A DNA stretch of 64,000 bases from Magnetococcales bacterium (GCA_015229045.1 JADGCJ010000008.1:1-64000); one strand, 5' to 3'. Shown: positions 30,201 through 40,033, counted from the first letter of the stretch. Translations and numbers: made by a program. Notes: generated from the sequence alone by a model not told the origin.

Positions 30201-31180
30201 ACAAGGATTCCCCCTTTTTCTTGTGCTGCGTCATCCATCATCCAGTATCTCCCCAACCCAAAGGTGGCATTCTTGCCGACATGCAACCACTGGCCGAGGT
30301 AGAGCAAGGACCAGAACGGTGTCAGGTCACCCCGTAAGGTCCAACGCCCGGTGACACCGCCCAGGGTCATCTCCTGTTGCTGGCGGCCCGACCAGCGCGT
30401 CCAGTCCCGCCAGCCCAGAGATCCATGCGCCGTAAGTGCCTCCGCCCGGTGCGTGAGGTCGGAAAAATCCAACCCCAGCCGCACTCCGGCATGAAATTCG
30501 GCCAGCAGGGAGATGCGCCGGGCCAGGGTCAGCAAAAAATCCCGTGGGGTCAAGCGACCCGGACCCAGGGGTTTGCCCTCCCGCTGAATGCGCAAGGGCG
30601 TCAGCAAGTTCAGGGTGATCCGCTCCGTTGCCGAAGGTAGCATGCTTGCGGGGCTGATCTCCCTGGCGTGGTCGATCACCACCCCGACCGTTGGATCATA
30701 AACCACCTGTTCCGATCCATCGGGCAGAACATGGCGCACACCGAGGAGTCGTGCCGTGCCGTTTTCGTGGCCGACCCCCCGGCCCAGGGCGCGTTGCCAC
30801 GCCAGAATGATCAAGGGCAACTGCGCGAGTGCCCGTCCTACCAGCACCATGCCGAAGGTCAACCGTTCACCGGGGTGGAAATGGTGTTTTCCCCATGCCG
30901 GTGGCTCGATGATGTAAGGGTTCGGGATGCGGGCAAAATGCTGGACCGCATGGCGTTCTGCCGGTGGTGGAGCCTCGAAGATCATCGACCAGGGGCAGGT
31001 GTTGGTGATGCCACACCCGGCGCATGTCGCTGCATCGGTCAGGCAGGTGATGCGCCGCAACGCTGCCCCGAATACCCCGCGCAACGCCGATCCGGCATAC
31101 TCCGGCAACCGCATGGGGGTTTCGACTTCCCAGTCGAAGAGATAGCGGGCAATGGAAAAAGGGTGAGATGGCGTATTCAT
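30197..31180 (-). CDS. cas6: crRNA-processing endoribonuclease Cas6
   Basis: Cuts the long array transcript within repeats to leave the 8-nt tag. 327 residues, RAMP fold. The N-terminal part (LPEYAGSALRGVFGAALRR) holds a small cysteine cluster CAGCGITNTC near residue 53, seen in one Cas6 subgroup. The C-terminal glycine-rich loop is GKNATFGLGRYWM near residue 303. The catalytic residue cannot be assigned with certainty. Its start overlaps the csm5 stop (ATGA). Confidence 0.92.
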   Translation of the reverse strand: MNTPSHPFSIARYLFDWEVETPMRLPEYAGSALRGVFGAALRRITCLTDAATCAGCGITNTCPWSMIFEAPPPAERHAVQHFARIPNPYIIEPPAWGKHHFHPGERLTFGMVLVGRALAQLPLIILAWQRALGRGVGHENGTARLLGVRHVLPDGSEQVVYDPTVGVVIDHAREISPASMLPSATERITLNLLTPLRIQREGKPLGPGRLTPRDFLLTLARRISLLAEFHAGVRLGLDFSDLTHRAEALTAHGSLGWRDWTRWSGRQQQEMTLGGVTGRWTLRGDLTPFWSLLYLGQWLHVGKNATFGLGRYWMMDDAAQEKGGILV

Positions 31181-32706
31181 GTCAATAAAGTATCCTGAAG
31201 GGCTTGCAGTCTCTTTTTGTCCACACTTTTAAGCTTGGCGGGAAGTTCATCGCGGCAAACTCGGGCCAGTTCGGCCTTGTCCTCTGGGAGCCAGGTTGCG
31301 GCCTCTTTGACCAGTTTGCCAACGTCCTGCCACAACTGGCCACTGATGGGTTGGGGGAGAGGGGTATCACGGATGGTCTTCTGCAACTCCTCAATCTGGC
31401 GCCGGTTGGGGGTCATGCTGGCCAGTTCATCTTCAAGCTTTTTTTTCTCGGCTAACCGCTTTTCTTCTTCAATTTTGCGTTTTTCGTCTTCGACCCGGCG
31501 TTGTTCAGCTTCGGTTTGACGTTTTACCTCAGTGGCTTGGTGCCTTTTAACAGACTCGCTTTTCTGCTCCGCAAACTGTTGCTGCCGAATTTTGCTTTTT
31601 GCAGAAATATCGCTGCCCAGTTTGTGCAGGGTTGATATCAGCGGGTTGGCTGCTGGTTCCTCCCCTTCCTGAACCACTTCGACAAACAACCAGGCAAAAG
31701 GGGCATAACCTCCGCTTTCCATACCACATACCGTGGTGGAGATTGGTAATTTATCTCCGTGTTTTGTTTTTATTTTCCTGTATTTTTCGATGGTCAGAAA
31801 CTCAGCTCCATCGTGTTTCCCAACCCTCAGCAAAAAACCACTTTTTGCAGCCATGGAGTGTCTGATCTCCTGTGCAAGATCTGTCCATTCCGGCGTTTTC
31901 ATTGCTTCAAGCATGTCGATCTGCTTTTTAAAGACAATGCCCCCATAAAATCCATTGCATATATCAGCGATGTCATAAGGCCACCCGTGTTGTACAGTCA
32001 TCCTGGCCACGAAGCTGCGAACCATGAAGGGAGAGATGCACTCCACCAGGTTTTGGGATGGATCCTTGACCGTTATGGTGGAGCCATCTTTCCAGTGTCT
32101 TCCATGACGGGTCATGATGCGGGTCGGTTCGCATGTCCTGGCATCCGCAAGGTGGGCATCGCCAATCTTGAGGAGGCGCAGGGGATCTGTGTCGAAAGAT
32201 CCTCCGAGTATTTTTTTCTCAAGTTCTTTGGCGTTTTTGAATTCATGGACATTTTTTGTTTTTATTAGATGATTCAGAATAGCGGTTCTGATGGCACCTT
32301 TTATAGATGTTCCGGGCAGGATGGGGTTTTGGGAAATGGGGTCATAGATTGTCCGCTCAATGACGCATTGCCCCTTTCCCGTAATCCAATTTTTATGACG
32401 AGCCGCCGCCGCGTTAGTCATGGGCACATAACGGTCCGCAGTAAAGGGAAGATCTGTTTCCTGACCATAGAGCTTTTGCAGGTTGACCAGGCTATCTTTT
32501 CCGGCAACGGCCCGTTCCAATTTTTGACGACCTTCATGGTTTGCAAACGCACCCGTTGCCGCCAAATCCAGCAGAGGGTAGAGAGAGTTCTCTTTGACCA
32601 CATAATGCGTCGGCTCATAATCCTCGCCGCAACCGATGTGAATGGGCGACAGAGTGGAGATGACGAGGCGATAGTTCCTGAGGAACGGCTCTTTGGGTAG
32701 TGGCAT
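31177..32706 (-). CDS. csm5: Type III-A RAMP protein Csm5 with coiled tail
   Basis: Caps the 3' side of the crRNA in the Csm complex. 509 residues from the ATG at 32706, four bases after the csm4 stop and preceded by GAGAGGAG. The RAMP part has STLSPIHIGCGEDYEPTHYV at the N-terminus and ILPGTSIKGAIRTAILNHL near residue 130. Residues of about 370-430 are an almost uninterrupted Lys/Glu/Gln/Arg coil (for example EEEKRLAEKKKLEDEL), followed by an 80-residue helical tail. That tail is not part of the usual Csm5 (about 350-400 residues). Confidence 0.9.
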   Translation of the reverse strand: MPLPKEPFLRNYRLVISTLSPIHIGCGEDYEPTHYVVKENSLYPLLDLAATGAFANHEGRQKLERAVAGKDSLVNLQKLYGQETDLPFTADRYVPMTNAAAARHKNWITGKGQCVIERTIYDPISQNPILPGTSIKGAIRTAILNHLIKTKNVHEFKNAKELEKKILGGSFDTDPLRLLKIGDAHLADARTCEPTRIMTRHGRHWKDGSTITVKDPSQNLVECISPFMVRSFVARMTVQHGWPYDIADICNGFYGGIVFKKQIDMLEAMKTPEWTDLAQEIRHSMAAKSGFLLRVGKHDGAEFLTIEKYRKIKTKHGDKLPISTTVCGMESGGYAPFAWLFVEVVQEGEEPAANPLISTLHKLGSDISAKSKIRQQQFAEQKSESVKRHQATEVKRQTEAEQRRVEDEKRKIEEEKRLAEKKKLEDELASMTPNRRQIEELQKTIRDTPLPQPISGQLWQDVGKLVKEAATWLPEDKAELARVCRDELPAKLKSVDKKRLQALQDTLLT

Positions 32707-32710
32707 CGAT

Positions 32711-33715
32711 TCAGCTCCTCTCTTGTTTCGGCAGGCGAATCCCCACCACCGGGCAGTAACCCTGATGGACAGTTGCCGGGATGGCTTTGGAGAGGGTGCC
32801 CTCCCCACCCAATCCCTGACCAACAAAGCGGCGGTCAGGATTGAATGTATCTTGGGGTGTCAGCACGGCTCCGGCGCGAGCCAGCAGGATGGGATTTTTG
32901 TAGACCTGTCCGGTCAGGGCTGCCACATCGCCATGCCGACCAAAGCGGGTGAAGATTTGATAGAAACTCCGTTCTGGGTCAAACCCTCCACCCTGTGGCG
33001 CACAAAAACCCAAGGTCAGCCAGGCATTGCTCTCTTCTTGATTTGGCAAGCTTGCCGCACAAACCTTTTCCACCAAAAACTTTCCCAGGCCAACATTGGC
33101 ATCCTTGCCAAATCCGGTTTGGCCGATCGCACATAAGGCCTCTTCCAAATATTCCTGCTCCAGCCGCTCAGGGTCGTACAGAAGCCAGAGTTCCAACCGT
33201 GCCGCTGGCGGAAACCAGGTTTGTTCCACGGTATAGGGGGCAAAACCATCCTCGCCGGTGGTGCCGGTCAGCCGGTTGATGGCGTTGCGGGGTTGTGGTT
33301 GGATTACACGTCCTGCCTTGTGCTTTCTTCCGGATTGCACCGTTTCTGGATCGGGAGGCCAAATTTCTTTTTCCGACGCGCAGAGTGTGATCCACTCGGC
33401 GAGAGGCTTGTCGTACTGATTCCAAGGCATCCAGGTGCGTTTTTTATCGGCTTTGCGATCTTTTCCCTCGATCTTCTCCTCCTGCCCCGGAAAAAATCCA
33501 CCCGGCAACTGGGGCCGGGGAATAGACCCGGCAGGGAAAAAATCCGACACCACGAGAAAAGGCTTGCCCTGGGTGTACTCTGTCAACAACTCGTCCAGCC
33601 AATCTTCGCCAAGGGTGTAGCGCAATCTCCAGCAGAGTTGCCCGAACAGGGTGTCGCCGTGGAGCGGGGTGGCAAAGGCCGTCAGGGGCTTGAGGGTGAC
33701 AAGCAGCGTTTTCAT
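32711..33715 (-). CDS. csm4: Type III-A RAMP protein Csm4
   Basis: Binds the 5' tag of the crRNA and contacts Cas10. 334 residues. It starts LLVTLKPLTAFATPLHGDTLFGQLCW, the typical RAMP opening, and has FGKDANVGLGKF near residue 205 as its glycine-rich loop. A charged insertion (EEKIEGKDRKADKKR) lies near residue 80. The start overlaps the csm3 stop by 4 bp. Confidence 0.92.
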   Translation of the reverse strand: MKTLLVTLKPLTAFATPLHGDTLFGQLCWRLRYTLGEDWLDELLTEYTQGKPFLVVSDFFPAGSIPRPQLPGGFFPGQEEKIEGKDRKADKKRTWMPWNQYDKPLAEWITLCASEKEIWPPDPETVQSGRKHKAGRVIQPQPRNAINRLTGTTGEDGFAPYTVEQTWFPPAARLELWLLYDPERLEQEYLEEALCAIGQTGFGKDANVGLGKFLVEKVCAASLPNQEESNAWLTLGFCAPQGGGFDPERSFYQIFTRFGRHGDVAALTGQVYKNPILLARAGAVLTPQDTFNPDRRFVGQGLGGEGTLSKAIPATVHQGYCPVVGIRLPKQERS

Positions 33716-34455
33716 GACTTCTTGGCCTCGAACGGCTTGGTTGCGTCGAGTTGGCTCTGATGTCCATCGCTGGTGAGGTTGAACTTGATCTGCCCATATC
33801 CCCGCGAGCCGGACCCGCCCAGGCTGTCCATTTCCAACAGTTTTAGCCCATTGAAAAGAGTGTTCTGGAGTTTATCAGCGTCATCCATGCCCAAAACCTT
33901 GATGGCCACCTCAAACTGAAACTTCGCCCCCGCCGGAACCCGCTCGACGTTGCGGGGATGTTCCGCCACCCCGCGCACCCGGTCGATGGTGTTTTCCATC
34001 TTGATTTCGGTGAGGGAAAGATTCTTCTTATCGATTTTCTCGACCCATGATTGGTCGAGCAGGCAGTCCCGGAAAGAGAGGCGGGTGGGGCCGAATTTTT
34101 CGGCATCAGACTTCTCCATCTCATCTCCACCCGACACCCCGAATAATTTGAGGATGTTTTCCGCTTTTTCTTTCTGTGGATCACCATCTTTTATGTCTTT
34201 CCATGCTTTGTAGCTCATAGGTCCATATCCCTTTCCAACAGGATTCATAGCTGCCAGCCCGGCATGCCATTCCAGCAGGCTGCGGATTTTGCCTTTGAGG
34301 CTGCTGCCCGGAATGTAAGGTTGCCCGGTATGGGGGTGGCGAATGATGGGGTTGTCCGACCCGCCGATGTGCATTTCATTGTTGCCGCTGCCGATATGCA
34401 GGCCGGTCAAGACTTCGATGGTTCCGGAGATGATCTCAATATTGTCGAGTTTCAT
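33712..34455 (-). CDS. csm3: Type III-A backbone RNase Csm3
   Basis: Backbone subunit that cuts target RNA every six bases. 247 residues. GLHIGSGNNEMHIGGSDNPI near residue 18 contains D34, in the place of the catalytic Asp of Csm3 (D33 in studied proteins). IPGSSLKGKIRSLLE near residue 48 and LGGSGSRGYGQIKF near residue 214 are the other RAMP motifs. So target RNA cleavage appears intact. Confidence 0.96.
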   Translation of the reverse strand: MKLDNIEIISGTIEVLTGLHIGSGNNEMHIGGSDNPIIRHPHTGQPYIPGSSLKGKIRSLLEWHAGLAAMNPVGKGYGPMSYKAWKDIKDGDPQKEKAENILKLFGVSGGDEMEKSDAEKFGPTRLSFRDCLLDQSWVEKIDKKNLSLTEIKMENTIDRVRGVAEHPRNVERVPAGAKFQFEVAIKVLGMDDADKLQNTLFNGLKLLEMDSLGGSGSRGYGQIKFNLTSDGHQSQLDATKPFEAKKS

Positions 34456-34472
34456 GATCGATACCCTCTCAT

Positions 34473-34934
34473 TCAGTTAGAATGTTGCTCCAGTTCTTTG
34501 TAAAAACCCATGATTGCTTCCATGAACAGCTTGAAACATTGCAAAGTTTTTGGATCCTTGACCTGCTTCAGGCTTTTATCCACAAGTTCAACGAAACCCT
34601 GGTCCACCAATTCTTTTCTGCCATGGGCATAGGCCGTCTTGGCATTAAGCATGCGGATGAAAGGGATCAGATCCTCATATTTTTTTGGGTCATTCCCCAC
34701 CTTTTCCGCCCACATGCAGATTTCGTCATAAAATCTCCGAAGTTGGGTAGACTTGTTGCTGTCTTTCTTGGCTTGCCTGGCTTTGTTCAATTTTTCGGCC
34801 CACGCCTTGGCTGTTTTGTCGAATAATGTTTCACTTACCGGATCAAAGACGATGGCCAATGAACTGGCAGCTGGAGTTGTAGGGGGTGCGGGTTTTGTAG
34901 GGGTAGGATTTTTGAAGTCATTCATGTTCATCAC
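34473..34934 (-). CDS. csm2: Type III-A small subunit Csm2
   Basis: 153 residues, all helical in appearance, with a Pro/Thr/Ala-rich start (residues 10-25). TQLRRFYDEICMWAEKV and IPFIRMLNAKTAYAHGRK fit the Csm2 core that lines the target RNA. The start overlaps the cas10 stop by 4 bp. The order cas10-csm2-csm3-csm4-csm5 is the type III-A standard. Confidence 0.9.
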   Translation of the reverse strand: MMNMNDFKNPTPTKPAPPTTPAASSLAIVFDPVSETLFDKTAKAWAEKLNKARQAKKDSNKSTQLRRFYDEICMWAEKVGNDPKKYEDLIPFIRMLNAKTAYAHGRKELVDQGFVELVDKSLKQVKDPKTLQCFKLFMEAIMGFYKELEQHSN

Positions 34935-37585
34935 ACCTCTCTTCTCTGATAAAGATGGGTAAACAGGGCAATTTTATAATCGCCTTTGTTGCTGGCGATC
35001 TGTTTGCCGATTTCCTGGGCAAATTTTTCTTTATAGATAGATCGACGTTTATCGTCTTTTACACCACGCATCTTATCGATGACAAACCGCCAAGTACGAT
35101 AGACAAACCAGGAGCGCCAGATGTTGTCTTCCGGCTTTATTTTGGCACTTTCTGCCTTGTCGCACAGGTGGAGCAGGCCGTAGAGATAGGCGGTACTCAG
35201 CTCGACGTCGTATTGCTCTTTCAGCACCTCCACCAACTCTTTCAACTTCTGCTCTGCATTCAGCATGGCAGAGAAGGTGTCCCAATCGACGGTGCGGCCC
35301 CAGCAGGTGATGGCATTCTTGTCAGCCTCTTCCTGCTCCTCGTCCTCTTTGTACTGTTTGGCGTTCTCCAAAGCCTCCTCGGCCAGGGTGGCCATGGCCG
35401 GAACCGGAACGCCCGGCTTGGTCATGGCCAGCCCGGCGGAAAAGTGGATGTCGGGGTTGGCGACGTAACGGGCAAATTCACGGCACATGGTCTTGGCCAG
35501 ATATATCTGCTCCAGCCATGGCCCGATGAGGAAAAAGTCATCGCCACCGGCAAAAACGGTGTAGGTATTTTTGGATTTTTGGGCACAATGCCAGGGCAGC
35601 CAGATGGCAAAAAAGGCATTCAACTGCCGCGACAGGGCCGCCATGCGGGCAAAGGTGTAGTGTTCTTTCAAACCGTTACGGAAGATTTCTCCCAGATTGT
35701 CCACATCCCCCTTGAGGAGCGAAAGGGCGGCCACCCCACGCTTTTTCCCCTCTGCATCGACTGGCGCGCCAAATTGGGCAATATCCCCAAACTCGATGAG
35801 GCCATTTTCATCCTTTGGAACGTGACCGTTGATGGCACGGCGGGCATAACCATGCCACAGAGGAGTTTCACCCTCCGTATCCTTGGGAGATGAAAAATCC
35901 CAGACCCGTAACAACGCCCCTTCACGCGCCAGATTGCCAAATTTGCCGCTTTCATCCTCTTCCCCGGTCAATGTCACCCGATAGCCGAAATAATCGCCCA
36001 CCAGGGTTTGATCATTGACCACGTTCCGAGTAACGAGCAGGCGATCACTCTTGACCAACCGTTCACCAAAGATGATTTGGTCGGCGCAAAGTTGGCACAG
36101 CTTTTTTTCATGCTCTATGGTTACGGCGGGTTTTTTGCCATCCATGTCACACGCCTGGTTTGGATAGTCGGTGGCGAAGACCGGCACGGGCGGGTTTGCG
36201 CCGCACAGATCGAACCGCTGGCGCTTGCGGTTTTCCAAATCCTTGAACAAACGCCTGACGAGATCGCCAAAGCTCTTTTTCTTGAAATCACCACGCCTCG
36301 CAAGCGTGGATGCCAAGCCTATCCCCCCCTGACCAAAGGTTTGTTCCAGAAACCATGTGTCCAATTTGCGGCGTACCCGGGTCAAACGAGACTCGGCATC
36401 GGGCAGGTTGGGGGCGACGATCGTGAACTTTCCCGCCGCGTTGACAATCTGGCTGGTAACCGGCAACTGAAAGGCATCCAACACCTCGATGGCTGCCAGT
36501 TCCGTCAGCAGGGAGACCTGAAAAGAGCGTCCCCGCAACATTTTGGCGGCCATTTTCGTTCCCTCTCCCGACAGGATGAACTCCTGGATGCCAAAGAAAT
36601 CCCCCTGGATCAGGAGAAATTCCTCTTCGGCATGTTCGTCCCATTTTTCCTTCCACCCTACGTCGGAAAACGCTTTATCCACACGGTCATGTGCCTCATG
36701 GTGCCGCCACAGGGCCACCGCCAGGGCTGCCGTGGCCTTGGAGTGGTCATAGAGCGACACATCCGCCGGAATGGAGATAAAGCCTCCGCCCGGTTTTTGG
36801 GCCGCCGTGGCCGAGGGAATGGCATGGGTGAAGGTCAACAACAGGCTGTCGAAATGGTCGAGCCACAAAGGCAAGGAGGAACGATGAGAACCAGGAATCT
36901 TTTCCAACCCAGCGATAAACTGATCCCACAACTCCTTGTACTCACCCCTGGCCTGGGCATCGTCGGCAGGAACGTGGCCTGTCTTGCCCTCCTCGGTAGG
37001 GAAGAGCGTTGCCGGGGCCATGGCCCGCAGGGGATAACGCTGTTTTGCGCTCCGAATCTCTTTTTCACCATCTTTGCCTGCAATGCGTTCCAGGAGGGGC
37101 CACAAACGTGCCCGCAGATGGTTGACCCGCTTTTTTGTTGCCGTGTTTTCTTCGTTCTCTTCTTCAGCCTGGTTGTACACCTCAAAATCCGACCGTTCGA
37201 ACCCGGAGGCCAAGCGGTCAGCCGTGGCGATGATCCTTTGCAGGGGAGTCTCCGGTTTGTGGTGCATGGCGGCGGCGTTGATCAGGGAGTTGCCCTCCCT
37301 GACCTTGCTGACCGGATCGCTCCAGGAGGAAAACGGGGTCATATCCCCTTTCTTGATGTCGGGAATATTTTTTTCGATGGCATCGATGGCCATGCCGGTG
37401 TAGGCGGCATGGATGTGTGTGTGTGGACGACCATTCCATGAGGGGCAATAGATTTGCTTGTTGCCGTCCAGATCCGAAACCGGAATTCCGGCCCGTTCGG
37501 CGATCTTGCCCACGTCATGGAGCATGCCAGCCAAGGCAAAACGGCAGGAGGCTTCCAACAGGTTATGATTTTTCCGATCCATCAT
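34931..37585 (-). CDS. cas10: Cas10/Csm1, large subunit of type III-A complex
   Basis: 884 residues. The N-terminal HD nuclease motif is intact: LAGMLHDVGKIAERAG (H23, D24). A cysteine cluster near residues 465-500 (FDLCGANPP, ACDMD, LCQLCAD) is the zinc region. The Palm cyclase motif AGGDDFFLIGPW lies near residue 675, so both single-strand DNA cleavage and cyclic oligoadenylate synthesis should be active. This agrees with the CARF effector downstream. The NE0113-like gene ends immediately before its start. Confidence 0.97.
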   Translation of the reverse strand: MMDRKNHNLLEASCRFALAGMLHDVGKIAERAGIPVSDLDGNKQIYCPSWNGRPHTHIHAAYTGMAIDAIEKNIPDIKKGDMTPFSSWSDPVSKVREGNSLINAAAMHHKPETPLQRIIATADRLASGFERSDFEVYNQAEEENEENTATKKRVNHLRARLWPLLERIAGKDGEKEIRSAKQRYPLRAMAPATLFPTEEGKTGHVPADDAQARGEYKELWDQFIAGLEKIPGSHRSSLPLWLDHFDSLLLTFTHAIPSATAAQKPGGGFISIPADVSLYDHSKATAALAVALWRHHEAHDRVDKAFSDVGWKEKWDEHAEEEFLLIQGDFFGIQEFILSGEGTKMAAKMLRGRSFQVSLLTELAAIEVLDAFQLPVTSQIVNAAGKFTIVAPNLPDAESRLTRVRRKLDTWFLEQTFGQGGIGLASTLARRGDFKKKSFGDLVRRLFKDLENRKRQRFDLCGANPPVPVFATDYPNQACDMDGKKPAVTIEHEKKLCQLCADQIIFGERLVKSDRLLVTRNVVNDQTLVGDYFGYRVTLTGEEDESGKFGNLAREGALLRVWDFSSPKDTEGETPLWHGYARRAINGHVPKDENGLIEFGDIAQFGAPVDAEGKKRGVAALSLLKGDVDNLGEIFRNGLKEHYTFARMAALSRQLNAFFAIWLPWHCAQKSKNTYTVFAGGDDFFLIGPWLEQIYLAKTMCREFARYVANPDIHFSAGLAMTKPGVPVPAMATLAEEALENAKQYKEDEEQEEADKNAITCWGRTVDWDTFSAMLNAEQKLKELVEVLKEQYDVELSTAYLYGLLHLCDKAESAKIKPEDNIWRSWFVYRTWRFVIDKMRGVKDDKRRSIYKEKFAQEIGKQIASNKGDYKIALFTHLYQRREV

Positions 37586-38593
37586 TCACTCCTCCCGACC
37601 AAGATAGTGTTTGTCCACCGCCGGGAGGTAGCCCCCGGCGGTGTTGTTGATGCGCAGGTTGCGCAGGAGCGCCGCATTGCCTTGTTTTTTTATGATTGCA
37701 TTGATTTTGCTTATATATTCCGGAATGCGTTCCAGAAAATCCACTGGATTCATGTCCCGGGCATAGCCAGGCTTGGTGGTATGGTTTTGGTAATAGGTGG
37801 AAAACTCCTTGCACAGTGCGGCCATCTGTTTGGCGGGCAGGGCGCAGGCAAAGCAACCGCTGCACCCAGGAAGCTGGGGACGTTGGCACCGTTCCTTGGT
37901 TTGCGACAGGATCCATTTGTAGAGCAGGAAAAGCAGGGGGGTGAGGCGGATGGAGCGGCCCAGAAAGTGGATCCCGTCCGGTGTGCATCGTAACTGTTCG
38001 CGGGCAGGTTGGGCGTGGGAGATCCCCTTTCCCGGCAACAAGACTCGTTGCAGGCGGCTGGCCCCATCGGCCTGGTGCAGGGATGCCGTTGTGTGGTCCC
38101 ATGTTCTGGCCGGGTCATCAGGTTTCAGAAAATGGGGATGATGTTCAAAGCGAGGGTCGGTACGCAGCACCCACAGGCCATCGCCGCGTTCCTCTTCCAG
38201 GTACATGGCAGCATATTGGGAGGCGAGAGAGATCATCCAGTTGACCCCGCCTCCCAGGACCATCTGCATGGGGATGTCGTCGCGTTCGGTGGTGAAGGTT
38301 GCCTCCAGGATTTGGCAGAATTGTCTTTGGGAGAGGGCGCCATCGTTGCCATCCACGGTGTCGCCGCGCCAGACAAGCCGGACATGCGGCGGCAGGCCGG
38401 TGTATCCTGTGGCTGCCTGCAGGATGCCGATTCCCTGAATTGTGGAAAGAATGGTGATGGTTCGCAGAGAAAAGAGGTCGGCCATCAGCCATGTTGTCAG
38501 GGTGACAACCGGGGCAGCCATGCCGGCGATGATGCAGATATCACTGGTCATGAGGTTTTCTTGGCGCGGGGGCATATCGGGGGCAGGGTACAT
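37586..38593 (-). CDS. NE0113/TIGR02584-like CARF protein, divergent
   Basis: 335 residues (321 if it starts at ATG 38551, which fits family N-termini better; neither start has a clear ribosome site). The N-terminal part reads as a CARF-like fold: DICIIAGMAAPVVTLTTWL, then ILSTIQGIG, and LGGGVNWMISLASQYAAMYL near residue 120. The last sits where NE0113 proteins have GGRKTM, so the basic pair is absent. RFEHHPHFLKPD near residue 147 and the C-terminal EYISKINAIIKKQ also match. A cysteine cluster, CQRPQLPGCSGCFAC, near residue 235 is unusual. First gene of the operon; possibly an effector or ring nuclease. Confidence 0.6.
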   Translation of the reverse strand: MYPAPDMPPRQENLMTSDICIIAGMAAPVVTLTTWLMADLFSLRTITILSTIQGIGILQAATGYTGLPPHVRLVWRGDTVDGNDGALSQRQFCQILEATFTTERDDIPMQMVLGGGVNWMISLASQYAAMYLEEERGDGLWVLRTDPRFEHHPHFLKPDDPARTWDHTTASLHQADGASRLQRVLLPGKGISHAQPAREQLRCTPDGIHFLGRSIRLTPLLFLLYKWILSQTKERCQRPQLPGCSGCFACALPAKQMAALCKEFSTYYQNHTTKPGYARDMNPVDFLERIPEYISKINAIIKKQGNAALLRNLRINNTAGGYLPAVDKHYLGREE

Positions 38594-38965
38594 GCTTTTA
38601 GGGATCCCGTGGTGGTTGTTATAGACGCAGGTACTCTATCCGGTTATTGAACCATACGCCATTTCGACAAGGTTGTCGATTGAGCCCATCTCATCCACGA
38701 ACTGACGCATGAGATGACGTGTTCGATACTTTGGAGGCAGCAGAAACCCGTCTCGCCGAGGCGTTGAACTCCCTGGCAATGAATCCCGGGATCGTGCAAT
38801 CAACCACCAGGTTTCAGTGGATCAATATCTGTATTTGACGTGAAATTGGTATCACTCTTCGCCGTACCCAACACGTGCTGTCTCTTCGCTCGTTCGTTGT
38901 CGCCTCGCATCCATCTTGATCTGGAATTGGAATGAAAAGGCAAGGAGTTGTTCCTCCGTCCTCTA
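38594..38965. other. Gap between the cas operon and modC, with repeat remnant
   Basis: No intact gene. A minus-strand frame of about 45 codons ends in TAG at 38636-38638 and contains FLLPPKYRTRHLMRQFVDEM; it looks like the C-terminal scrap of a lost gene, not recognised. Bases 38848-38911, read on the minus strand, resemble the interspersed repeat at 6709-6775. The cas operon promoter must lie here or further upstream, but I cannot place it. Confidence 0.4.
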
Positions 38966-40033
38966 TCAGGCGATCAGCGCCACGGCCTTGATTTGTGCCC
39001 AGACCTGGTGGCCCACCGCGAGTCCCAGGGATGCTGCGGAACGCTTGGTGAGTCGTGCCAGCAGAGGTGTTCCGCCGACATCGAGTCGTACCAGGCAAAG
39101 TGCCGGATGGGCGTCATCGCCAAGGTCGGTGACACAGGCGGGCAGGGTATTGATGATGCTGGTGTTGGTGATGCACTCCCGGGCAAGACTGATGTCCCGG
39201 GCCAGAATGCGCACGCGCACGCCATGACCAACGGGCAGGCCCTTGTCACGTACCCAAAGCCCACCACCTGGGAAATCGACGTGCGCCAGATGCCATTCGG
39301 CGTCATGGGTGGTCACCACCGCCGTTAACACCACTCCCGCATCCTCTCCGAGGCGGATGGGCAGGTCGAGACGGGCGAGCATCTCTGTCAGGGGTCCGAC
39401 ACCCAGCACCCGTCCCTCGTCGAGTACCACCAAATGGTCGGCGAGTCGTGCCACCTCGTCCAGGGCGTGGCTCACGTAGAGGATGGGAATCTCCAACTCC
39501 CCGTGCAACTGTTCGAGGTAGGGCAGGATTTCATCCTTGCGCACCTGATCCAGGGAGGCCAGAGGTTCATCCATTAACAGGAGCTGTGGTTGGGTCAGCA
39601 GGGCGCGGGCTATGGCGACCCGTTGCCGTTCTCCGCCCGACAGACGCTCCGGCCTGCGGTCAAGCACGCCGCCGATGCCCAGCAGCTCGACGATCGCCTC
39701 GAAGCGGGAGCCTTCCACCCGGCCGACACGGCGCAGACCATAGTCCAGATTACCTCGTACCGACAGGTGAGGAAACAGACTCGCTTCCTGGAAAACGTAC
39801 CCCAGAGGACGCAGGTGGGTAGGGAGGAAGATTCCTTCGTCCTGCCAGGTTTCGCCATTCACGACAAGGCGCCCGCCGGTCACCTTTTCCAGACCGGCGA
39901 TGGCACGCAGCAAGGTGGTCTTGCCCGATCCGGAGTGTCCAAACAGCACTGTGACACCCTTGCCTGGGCATTGAAAGTCAGCCTCCAGGGAAAAACCCGG
40001 CCAGACAAGGCGAAATCGTGCCTCGATCGTCAT
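38966..40033 (-). CDS. modC: Molybdate ABC transporter ATPase ModC
   Basis: 355 residues. Walker A is [20 protein letters not shown] near residue 30, the ABC signature [16 protein letters not shown] near residue 131, and Walker [13 protein letters not shown] near residue 151. The C-terminal part (about 260-355) has the TOBE/Mop-like molybdate domain, with [21 protein letters not shown] and [14 protein letters not shown]. Its start overlaps the modB stop by 4 bp. Energises molybdate uptake. Confidence 0.95.
   Translation of the reverse strand: MTIEARFRLVWPGFSLEADFQCPGKGVTVLFGHSGSGKTTLLRAIAGLEKVTGGRLVVNGETWQDEGIFLPTHLRPLGYVFQEASLFPHLSVRGNLDYGLRRVGRVEGSRFEAIVELLGIGGVLDRRPERLSGGERQRVAIARALLTQPQLLLMDEPLASLDQVRKDEILPYLEQLHGELEIPILYVSHALDEVARLADHLVVLDEGRVLGVGPLTEMLARLDLPIRLGEDAGVVLTAVVTTHDAEWHLAHVDFPGGGLWVRDKGLPVGHGVRVRILARDISLARECITNTSIINTLPACVTDLGDDAHPALCLVRLDVGGTPLLARLTKRSAASLGLAVGHQVWAQIKAVALIA

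Noticed and set aside
36008..37441. 477-residue plus-strand frame over cas10
   Set aside because: The plus-strand frame mirrors cas10, whose HD and GGDD motifs are clear on the minus strand.
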